From assembly GCA_944385595.1 (NCBI GenBank), contig CALWXY010000069.1, forward strand, positions 1-5,169: DNA of 5,169 nt, in the 5' to 3' direction. Made by a program: the position numbers and the translations under genes. Each line of letters begins with the position of its first letter. Positions within the stretch are counted from its first letter, which is position 1. The DNA comes from an uncultured Oscillospiraceae bacterium. Lineage in GTDB: Bacteria > Bacillota > Clostridia > Oscillospirales > Oscillospiraceae. This document shows positions 1 through 5,169 of this stretch, piece after piece. The notes under the pieces were generated by a model, which saw only the letters and a program-made list of their open reading frames with translations, was not told the DNA's origin and searched no databases.

Positions 1-66
1 CGACAAACAAACGAACTCCCGCTCCCATGTGGTGAATCCACTATCCGTCAGTCACGGGGCCGCTAT

Positions 67-1515
67 TTACTTTTTCCACGCGGAGGGGACGGCGAGTATG
101 AGTATCGGGAACATCTCCAGCCTGCCGAGCAGCATGTCGATAGCGAGGACGATTTTGCTGAAATCGCTGAACTGGCTGAAGTTGCTGACCGGGCCTACGA
201 TGCCGAGACCGGGGCCGACGTTGTTGAGGCAGGTGACCACGGAGGTCATTGTGGCCTCGAAATCGACGAACGGGTCGAGCGATATGAGCAGGACGCTGCC
301 CGCCAGAATCAGGATGTATATGAGCACATACTCTTTTACGCCGTTCACGACCTCCTCGTCTACCTGCTCGCCGTCCATGTGAATCAGTTTCACGGAGTTG
401 GGGTGGAGTATGGTGGCGATGGAGCGCCGCACCGCTTTCATTATAAGCGAAACTCTGACAATTTTCAAGCCTCCGCCTGTAGATCCCGCCATTGCGCCGA
501 TAAACATCAGCAAAAACAGCGTCACGCGCGAGAATTGCGGCCAGAGATTGAAGTCCACCGTCGCGAAGCCCGTCGTGCTTATGATGGAGGCGACCTGGAA
601 GGCCGAGTGGTGCACTGCCTCGAAGGCTGTGTCGTACATCGAGTGTATGTCTATGGCAATCGCAATCACGGCGGCGGCTATGATGCCGAGGTAGGCTCTC
701 AGCTCCTCGTTGCGGAAGACGGTCATAAAGTCGCCGATCAGCAGCAGATAGAAGAGGCTGAAGTTCACGCCGAAGGCTATCATAAAGACGGTCGTAACGG
801 CCTGGCAGTAGGTGCTGTAAGCCGCGAGGCTGTCGTTCGTGATGGCGAAGCCGCCGGTGCCGGCTGTGCCGAAGGTGATGGTGACGGCGTCGAATGCGGG
901 CATACCGCCGAGAAGTAGGAGGACGACCTGCAGCACCGTCATGCCGACATAGATTTTATAGAGTATGCTGGCGCTCTGCTGCATACGCGGCACGAGCTTG
1001 CCGACAGACGGGCCGGGGCTCTCCGCCCTGAGGACGTGCATGGACTCGCCGTCGGTTCTGCGCGGACCTATGGCCAGCAGGAACACGAGGACGCCCATGC
1101 CGCCCAGCCAGTGTGTAAAGCTGCGCCAGTACAGCACGCCGCGGGGCAGAATCTCTATGTCCGGCAAGATAGTCGAGCCGGTGGTGGTGAAGCCGGAGAC
1201 GGTCTCAAAAAAGCTGTCGATATAGCTGGGAATCGCCCCGCTCATCCACATGGGCAGCGCTCCGAACGCGGAGACGGCTATCCACGCCATGCCGACGGTG
1301 ACGAAGCCGTCGCGCGCGTAATAGCCCTTGCGCTTCGGCTTTATCAGGAAGTTCATCGCAGCGCCAACGGCTATTATCAATATTATCGACTGCACAAAGG
1401 CGACGGCGGACTCATGCTCCCCGCAGTGCAGGGATATGATGAGAGCCGGCAGCATGAACGCCGCCTCGACTATGAGTATGCGGCCTATCAGGTTGGCTAT
1501 TAGCCTGTAATTCAT
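67..1515 (-). CDS. trkH: TrkH-type potassium uptake pore subunit
   Basis: This is the K+-translocating membrane subunit of a Trk system: it moves K+ inward across the cytoplasmic membrane and is gated by the TrkA ring. The 482 residues match the usual TrkH length. All four pore loops (P-loops) are visible: TTTGST (110-115, G113), GTGGF (219-223, G221), STTGF (313-317, G316) and NNVGPGLG (431-438, G434). The conserved intramembrane gating loop GSTGGGLKIVR (344-354) and the C-terminal signature GRLEMFP (464-470) are also present. The N-terminus, MNYRLIANLIGRILIVEAAF, is typical of the family and supports the ATG at 1515. The gene starts 7 bases after the trkA stop. Its Shine-Dalgarno-like GAGGA (1520-1524) overlaps that stop, so the two genes are probably co-transcribed and translationally coupled. 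All filter glycines are retained, so K+ selectivity is expected, but Na+ versus proton coupling cannot be read from sequence. No key residue is missing. Confidence 0.96.
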   Translation of the reverse strand: MNYRLIANLIGRILIVEAAFMLPALIISLHCGEHESAVAFVQSIILIIAVGAAMNFLIKPKRKGYYARDGFVTVGMAWIAVSAFGALPMWMSGAIPSYIDSFFETVSGFTTTGSTILPDIEILPRGVLYWRSFTHWLGGMGVLVFLLAIGPRRTDGESMHVLRAESPGPSVGKLVPRMQQSASILYKIYVGMTVLQVVLLLLGGMPAFDAVTITFGTAGTGGFAITNDSLAAYSTYCQAVTTVFMIAFGVNFSLFYLLLIGDFMTVFRNEELRAYLGIIAAAVIAIAIDIHSMYDTAFEAVHHSAFQVASIISTTGFATVDFNLWPQFSRVTLFLLMFIGAMAGSTGGGLKIVRVSLIMKAVRRSIATILHPNSVKLIHMDGEQVDEEVVNGVKEYVLIYILILAGSVLLISLDPFVDFEATMTSVVTCLNNVGPGLGIVGPVSNFSQFSDFSKIVLAIDMLLGRLEMFPILILAVPSAWKK

Positions 1516-1519
1516 GGTT

Positions 1520-1524
1520 TCCTC
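1520..1524 (-). promoter_or_regulatory. Ribosome-binding site of trkH overlapping the trkA stop codon
   Basis: On the minus strand GAGGA lies 4 bases before the trkH ATG and shares bases with the TGA that ends trkA (TGAGGA). The spacing is a little short, which fits re-initiation by ribosomes finishing trkA. Confidence 0.55.
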
Positions 1525-2887
1525 AGCTCTCCTGGAAGATATCGTTGAGGTCGAGTATGACCCGTCCGGCGAGGGTCACGACGACGACGGTGTCGCCGGG
1601 CTTCATTACGTCGCCGCCGCTGGGGATGATGATTCTGTCCATGCGGTTTATGCAGGCGAGGAGCAGATTCGGCTTGAGCTTTATGTCCTTGAGCGGCACG
1701 TCGTGGTATCTGGTGCGCTCGGTGACGCGCATCTCCACCGCCTCGACCTTGCCGTCGAGCAGGTGGTGCACGGAGAGCACCTCGCTGCCGCCGGTATTCT
1801 GCATGGCGCGGACGTAGCGGACTATCTCCTGCGCGCAGAGGTGCTTCGGGCTGACTATGCAGTCGACGCCGTTGCTGCGGAAGAGGTCGACGTACTCCAT
1901 GCGGTTGAGCTTGGTTATGACCTGCTTGACGCCGACGTGCTTGGCGTACATGGAGATTATGAGGTTTTCCTCGTCCATGTTCGTGAGGGCGACGACGGTG
2001 TCCATCTGGCTGATATTCTCGGCGTTGAGGGTGATCTGGCTCGTTCCGTCGGCATTGATGATAGTGGCCTGCGGCAGGTGCTCCGCGAGGCTGACGCTCT
2101 TATTGGAATCCAGCTCAATGATTTTGACATTTGTGCCCGTCTTAATGAGCGACTCGGCGAGGTAGCGCGTGATGCGGCTGCCGCCTATGAGCATTGCGTT
2201 TTTGGAGCGGCGCTGCCGCAGCCCTATGCTGCTGAGCAGCGAGACCAGCTCCGCCGTCGGCGCGGTGACGTGGATTCTGTCGTTTGCGAGCAGGCGGATA
2301 TTGCCGCCGGGTATGAGCACCTCGCTGCCGCGCTGTATGGCGCAGACGAGGATTTTGACCTTGAGCTTTTTGGGCAGCTCCGACAGCATGACGCCCTCGA
2401 GCGCGCCGCCCTTGTGGACGTCCAGCTCGACTATCTCGACGCGCCCTTTGGCGAACGAGTCGCGCCGGAGGAAGCCGGGGTACTGCATGAGCCGGAAAAT
2501 CTCGCGCGCCGTCGACCACTCGGGGTTAACATGCATATTGAGGGCGAGCAAATCCCTTATGAAGTACATCTGTCTCGCGTACTCCGGGTTTCTGACTCGC
2601 GCGATGGTGTTTTTGCAGCCGAGCTTTTTGGCTATGATACAGCAAATCATATTCAGCTCGTCCTGCGGCGTGACGGCGAGGAGCAGATCCGCCTCGTCGA
2701 CATTTGCCTGCCGCTGCAGCTCTAAGCTGGCACCGTTGCCGTATATCGTGAGCATATCCAGTGTGTCGCTGAGGAATTTGACGACCCGCCTGTTGTTGTC
2801 TATGAGCACTATGTCGTGTTCCTCGTTTGAGAGCTGATGGGCAAGCTCTGTGCCCACCTTGCCGCCGCCGATTATGACGATTTTCAT
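1523..2887 (-). CDS. trkA: TrkA-type K+ uptake regulatory subunit, two RCK (TrkA-N/TrkA-C) modules
   Basis: This is the peripheral cytoplasmic subunit that assembles under TrkH and gates K+ uptake in response to nucleotides (NAD(H) and ATP/ADP in characterised homologues). The 454 residues are the full length of a duplicated-RCK TrkA, about twice that of single-RCK KtrA (roughly 220). The first TrkA-N Rossmann domain begins at residue 1 with the dinucleotide motif GGGKVG (7-12) and the acidic residue ending strand 2 (D30). TrkA-C follows at about 145-225. The second TrkA-N starts near 231 with GGSRIT (235-240), where the third motif glycine is T240. The second TrkA-C spans about 370-453. The start at 2887 places the Rossmann strand immediately at the N-terminus, as in the family, and has a good AAGGAG site 7 bases upstream. 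It is the first gene of the trkA-trkH operon and diverges from the cell-wall operon. RCK_C domains in some Gram-positives bind cyclic di-AMP; whether this one does cannot be told here. Confidence 0.95.
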   Translation of the reverse strand: MKIVIIGGGKVGTELAHQLSNEEHDIVLIDNNRRVVKFLSDTLDMLTIYGNGASLELQRQANVDEADLLLAVTPQDELNMICCIIAKKLGCKNTIARVRNPEYARQMYFIRDLLALNMHVNPEWSTAREIFRLMQYPGFLRRDSFAKGRVEIVELDVHKGGALEGVMLSELPKKLKVKILVCAIQRGSEVLIPGGNIRLLANDRIHVTAPTAELVSLLSSIGLRQRRSKNAMLIGGSRITRYLAESLIKTGTNVKIIELDSNKSVSLAEHLPQATIINADGTSQITLNAENISQMDTVVALTNMDEENLIISMYAKHVGVKQVITKLNRMEYVDLFRSNGVDCIVSPKHLCAQEIVRYVRAMQNTGGSEVLSVHHLLDGKVEAVEMRVTERTRYHDVPLKDIKLKPNLLLACINRMDRIIIPSGGDVMKPGDTVVVVTLAGRVILDLNDIFQES

Positions 2888-2894
2888 ATTACAG

Positions 2895-2900
2895 CTCCTT
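2895..2900 (-). promoter_or_regulatory. Ribosome-binding site of trkA
   Basis: AAGGAG on the minus strand sits 7 bases before the ATG at 2887. This is optimal spacing and fixes the trkA start. Confidence 0.85.
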
Positions 2901-2918
2901 CAATGGCAATACACGAGT

Positions 2919-2947
2919 ATAATAGCTCAATTCCCTCCATTTTACAA
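2919..2947 (-). promoter_or_regulatory. Predicted trkA-trkH promoter (sigma-A type)
   Basis: On the minus strand a -35 TTGTAA (2942-2947) is separated by 17 bases from a -10 TATTAT (2919-2924). The DNA just upstream of the -35 (2951-2964) is A-rich on this strand (AAACAAAAAATAAA), like an UP element. The predicted transcript start near 2912 gives a leader of about 24 nt, too short for a riboswitch. An overlapping alternative -10, TATACT (2916-2921), is possible but would need a poorer -35 spacing. This is a consensus match only; no start site is known. Confidence 0.6.
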
Positions 2948-2982
2948 CTGTTTATTTTTTGTTTGTCTTCATATCAGCCGTA

Positions 2983-3012
2983 TTGTCAAAACCGCCGTCT
3001 GAGTGATATAAT
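2983..3012 (+). promoter_or_regulatory. Predicted promoter of the FHA-SEDS/PBP operon, extended -10
   Basis: A -35 TTGTCA (2983-2988) and a perfect -10 TATAAT (3007-3012) are separated by 18 bases. The -10 is preceded by TGA (3004-3006), which gives a full extended -10 (TGnTATAAT) that would compensate for the slightly long spacer. Transcription should start near 3019, leaving a leader of about 35 nt. It points away from the trkA promoter, with the two -35 boxes about 35 bases apart. The match implies housekeeping, growth-linked expression rather than a sporulation sigma factor; this is inferred from consensus alone. Confidence 0.75.
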
Positions 3013-3040
3013 GAAGCGTTATCCATACACCTATCGCCGA

Positions 3041-3047
3041 AAGGAGG
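3041..3047 (+). promoter_or_regulatory. Ribosome-binding site of the FHA-SEDS gene
   Basis: AAGGAGG, a full anti-Shine-Dalgarno match, lies 6 bases before the ATG at 3054 and fixes that start. Confidence 0.9.
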
Positions 3048-3053
3048 CGCAAT

Positions 3054-4817
3054 ATGGAGAAGATTACGGATTTTTTTGAGACTCTTGCCGCCAGCGGCGA
3101 ATTTCTCTCCGCCGTGCTCGGCTTTGCCAAATATCTCCTCCCGTTCCTCGCGCTCTGGCTGCTCGCGCGCTGCGTCTGCAGCATGCTCGCCGAGAAGTAT
3201 GAGCCCGAGATCTGGGGCTATCTCAAGCCGCCCAAGGGGCAGTTCATCCCAATCAGGCACTGGGAGTGCGTCATAGGCCGCTCGCCGTCCAGCGACGTTG
3301 TGCTCGACTTCCCTACCATCTCGCGCAGCCACGCCGTCCTCGTCCGCAACGGGCGCGGCGTCTGGCGCATTTACGACATCGACTCCCGCGGCGGCGCCGC
3401 CGTGAACGGCCAGGCCGTCCCGGAGCGCGGCGCTGTCGTCCAGACCGGCGACACCATAGTTCTCTCCGACATCCCGCTCAAATTTGAAGGACTCAGCGAC
3501 GAGCAGCTCGAGATGCAGTCCTCCCGCCGCCACCGCCCCGGATCGACGATATCCCCGGCTTTCTCGCTCTTCATACTCACTATGTTCCAGTTTTTCCTCT
3601 CCGTGGAGTTTCTCTTCTCCACCGAGCCGGAGCACACCGCCTCGGTGATGCTCGCCTTCTGCGCCCTCACCGTGACACAGTGGTTCTACTACTTCATCAC
3701 CAGGGCCATACGCCGCACCGGCATTGAGGTCGAGACCATAGCCTTTTTCCTCAGCACGCTCGGCATGGCCGTCTGCGCCACGTCGACGCCCGGCAACATG
3801 CTCAAGCAGATGGCGCTCACCCTCGCGGGCATAGTCCTCTTTTTCATACTCGGCTGGTGGCTGCGCGACCTCGGCAGGGTCAAGCTCATGCGCTTTCCCA
3901 TGGCGCTCGCGGCCCTTGGCGCGCTGGCCGTAACCTTCCTGTTCGGACGCGAGGAATTCGGCGCGAAAAACTGGCTCTCCATCGGCGGCTTTTCCATACA
4001 GCCCTCAGAGCTCGTGAAAATCGCCTACATCTACGTCGGCGCCTCCACGCTCGACAGGCTGTACAGAAACCGAAACCTCATATTCTACATCGGCTTCTCC
4101 GCCGCCTGCGTCGGCGCGCTCGCCCTCATGGGCGATTTCGGCACCGCACTCACCTTTTTCGTCACCTTCCTCGTCATATCCTTCATGCGCTCCGGCAATA
4201 TCGCCACCGTGATCCTCGCCGTATCCAGCGCGGCGCTCGCCGGATTCATGATGCTGAACATCAAGCCCTACATCGCACAGCGCTTCGCGAGCTGGGGCCA
4301 CATCTGGGAGGACCCCTACGGAGCCGGCTTCCAGCAGACCCGTGCGCTCTCCGCGGCGGCCTCCGGCGGCCTCTTCGGCGTCGGCGCGGGCGACGGCTGG
4401 CTCCACACCGTTGTCGCCGCCGACACCGACATGGTGTTCGCCCTTGTGAGCGAGGAGCTGGGGCTCATTCTCGCAGTGCTCGCCGTGCTCGCCATCGTCA
4501 TACTCGCGCTGTTCACCGTCAAAAACGCAGCCGACGGGCGCTCGTCCTTCTACGTCATCGCGGCCTGCGCCTCCGTGAGCATGATGCTCACCCAGCTCGC
4601 GCTCAACGTATTCGGCTCGCTCGATATCCTGCCGTTCACCGGCGTCACCTTCCCCTTTGTCTCCATAGGCGGCAGCAGCCTCATATCCTGCTGGGCGCTG
4701 CTGGCTTTCATCAAGGCCAGCGACACGCGGCAGAACGCCAGCTTCGTCGTCAAGGCCTCGTCGCTCTTCTCCGCCGAGGACTTTGAGGACGACGACTACG
4801 AGGAGGACGGGGAATGA
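3054..4817 (+). CDS. FHA domain fused to SEDS (FtsW/RodA/SpoVE) peptidoglycan glycosyltransferase
   Basis: This is a predicted membrane polymerase that joins lipid II into glycan strands, carrying its own phosphothreonine-reading domain. Order in the 587 residues: one membrane helix (about 21-44); FHA domain (about 65-145) with GR (75-76), SRSH (90-93) and VNG (117-119); apparent 12-helix SEDS region (about 168-555); acidic tail (573-587). SEDS signatures are GAKNW (303-307) leading to SIQPSELVK (314-322), DFGTA (361-365), the DPYGAGFQQ loop (420-428), SGGLFGVGAG (437-446), DTDMVF (457-462) with D459 at the position of the catalytic Asp, EELG (467-470), and TGVTFPFVSIGGSSL (529-543). Two helices (168-188, 196-216) precede the usual 10-helix core, as I recall for actinobacterial RodA. 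The FHA must face the cytoplasm, so the N-terminus is probably outside; acidic residues before the first helix and basic ones after it agree. The gene overlaps the downstream PBP gene, its likely partner. Whether it serves elongation, division or sporulation is not decidable here; elongation (RodA-like) is my preference given the PBP partner. Confidence 0.93.
   Translation: MEKITDFFETLAASGEFLSAVLGFAKYLLPFLALWLLARCVCSMLAEKYEPEIWGYLKPPKGQFIPIRHWECVIGRSPSSDVVLDFPTISRSHAVLVRNGRGVWRIYDIDSRGGAAVNGQAVPERGAVVQTGDTIVLSDIPLKFEGLSDEQLEMQSSRRHRPGSTISPAFSLFILTMFQFFLSVEFLFSTEPEHTASVMLAFCALTVTQWFYYFITRAIRRTGIEVETIAFFLSTLGMAVCATSTPGNMLKQMALTLAGIVLFFILGWWLRDLGRVKLMRFPMALAALGALAVTFLFGREEFGAKNWLSIGGFSIQPSELVKIAYIYVGASTLDRLYRNRNLIFYIGFSAACVGALALMGDFGTALTFFVTFLVISFMRSGNIATVILAVSSAALAGFMMLNIKPYIAQRFASWGHIWEDPYGAGFQQTRALSAAASGGLFGVGAGDGWLHTVVAADTDMVFALVSEELGLILAVLAVLAIVILALFTVKNAADGRSSFYVIAACASVSMMLTQLALNVFGSLDILPFTGVTFPFVSIGGSSLISCWALLAFIKASDTRQNASFVVKASSLFSAEDFEDDDYEEDGE
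4801..4806 (+). promoter_or_regulatory. Ribosome-binding site of the PBP gene, inside the 3' end of the SEDS gene
   Basis: AGGAGG lies 7 bases before the ATG at 4814 and is formed by the codons for the acidic tail of the upstream protein. The start overlaps the upstream stop as ATGA, so translation of the two proteins is probably coupled. Confidence 0.85.
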
Positions 4818-5169
4818 AAAAAATCAAAAACCGCGCCTTCTCGGCGCTCATCCTCGCCCTGATTGTCGTGGCCGGAATGGGCGTGTACGTCTACCGCTTC
4901 GCAACTCAGGGCAGCGACTGGGTCACCTTCCGCGCAAACCAGACCATCTACGCCGACGGCGTCCTCAAGGTCGGCACGGTCTATGACCGCGACGGCCTCG
5001 TCCTCGCGGGCTATGCCGACGGCGAGCGCATCTACGCCGACGACCCCATAATCCGCGCGGCCTGCCTGCACGCCGTCGGCGACCTCGACGGCAACATAGG
5101 CACCGGCGCGGTCACCGTGTTTGCCGACAAGCTGATGGGCTACAATCTCGTCACCGGCTTCGGCGGCGA
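4814..5169 (+). CDS. Class B penicillin-binding protein (PbpA/PBP2-like), N-terminal fragment
   Basis: This is a predicted peptidoglycan transpeptidase that cross-links strands made by the SEDS partner. The window ends after 118 codons, so only the N-terminus is seen. It shows a short basic cytoplasmic end (MKKIKNR), one membrane helix acting as an uncleaved signal anchor (about 8-27), then an extracellular stretch with VGTVYDRDG (53-61) followed by VLAG (63-66). This corresponds to the RGxIxDRxGxxLA motif that opens the class B PBP dimerisation domain; V53 replaces the usual Arg. Next comes an LHAVGD...GNIGTGA stretch (85-99) typical of this PBP group. The catalytic SxxK, SxN and KTG motifs would lie beyond the edge, so activity cannot be confirmed. 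The ATGA overlap with the SEDS gene and the AGGAGG at 4801 fix the start. The gene is cut by the window, not visibly broken. The position beside an FHA-SEDS gene recalls rodA-pbpA of actinobacteria. Confidence 0.88.
   Translation, partial: MKKIKNRAFSALILALIVVAGMGVYVYRFATQGSDWVTFRANQTIYADGVLKVGTVYDRDGLVLAGYADGERIYADDPIIRAACLHAVGDLDGNIGTGAVTVFADKLMGYNLVTGFGG

Noticed and set aside
1..66. Transcription terminator downstream of trkH
   Set aside because: Only two weak 4-bp stems are visible (45-57 and 29-41), and the T-rich end on the minus strand is interrupted. It could be part of a terminator or the start of another operon gene, but the window ends too soon.
379..918. Plus-strand open frame (179 codons) antisense to trkH
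   Set aside because: Low-complexity Glu/Gly/Val/Ala composition with no domain and no Shine-Dalgarno site; the complementary strand encodes conserved TrkH pore loops.
1514..2725. Long plus-strand open frame (403 codons) antisense to trkA
   Set aside because: It mirrors the codon bias of trkA, is unusually rich in Asp, Glu, Val and Ala, shows no recognisable domain, and has no ribosome-binding site. The opposite strand encodes an unmistakable full-length TrkA.
2888..2918. Cyclic di-AMP (ydaO) or other riboswitch ahead of trkA
   Set aside because: Such riboswitches occur before K+ transporter genes, but the predicted leader is only about 24 nt and no structured element fits.
2918..2923. TATAAT on the plus strand as another promoter for the cell-wall operon
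   Set aside because: No -35 lies at a suitable distance upstream (CTCCTT there is the trkA ribosome-binding site complement) and there is no extended -10. The bases are better explained as the trkA -10 on the other strand.
3011..3079. Possible short leader peptide beginning at ATG 3011
   Set aside because: Its ATG overlaps the predicted -10 box and lies upstream of the expected transcript start, and no ribosome-binding site precedes it.
3857..4786. Plus-strand open frame of 309 codons inside the SEDS gene
   Set aside because: It is an arginine/histidine-rich translation typical of the wrong frame in GC-rich DNA, and it lies wholly within the conserved SEDS core.
1..5169. Mobile element, CRISPR array, tRNA/rRNA or phage-defence system
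   Set aside because: No inverted terminal repeats, regularly spaced direct repeats, RNA-gene signatures or transposase/nuclease motifs were seen; all coding space is taken by the four genes described.

Overview
The window carries two divergent, tightly packed operons and no mobile element, RNA gene or CRISPR array. By eye the base composition is GC-rich (around 60%). Ribosome-binding sites are strong AAGGAGG-type, and promoters are housekeeping sigma-like. The rightward operon fuses an FHA domain to a SEDS glycosyltransferase next to a class B penicillin-binding protein. Together this suggests a Gram-positive member of the Clostridia, perhaps an Oscillospiraceae-like gut organism. That placement is inference: no taxonomic marker is present.

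Left half (67-2887, minus strand): a two-gene potassium uptake operon. trkA, the cytoplasmic two-RCK regulatory subunit, is transcribed first and is followed after 7 bases by trkH, the membrane pore subunit. All four pore-loop glycines of TrkH and the first Rossmann motif of TrkA are visible, so both look intact. The second TrkA Rossmann motif is degenerate. Bases 1-66, downstream of trkH, contain only weak hairpins and no convincing terminator.

Centre (2888-3053, 166 bases): an AT-rich divergent control region. It holds a minus-strand promoter for trkA-trkH and a plus-strand promoter with a perfect extended -10 (TGnTATAAT) for the cell-wall operon. Both predicted leaders are short (about 24 and 35 nt), which leaves no room for a riboswitch.

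Right half (3054-5169, plus strand): a cell-wall synthesis operon. The first gene encodes a 587-residue protein. It has one N-terminal membrane helix, a cytoplasmic FHA (phosphothreonine-binding) domain, and a SEDS (FtsW/RodA/SpoVE) peptidoglycan polymerase with an apparent 12-helix core and an acidic tail. Its stop overlaps the start of the second gene (ATGA), which encodes the N-terminus of a class B penicillin-binding protein (transpeptidase) and is cut by the window edge. SEDS polymerase and class B PBP form the glycan-polymerising and cross-linking halves of one machine. The attached FHA domain suggests control by Ser/Thr phosphorylation, in a layout resembling the actinobacterial fhaB-rodA-pbpA cluster. 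This is the most interesting part of the window, although I do not claim a wholly new system.
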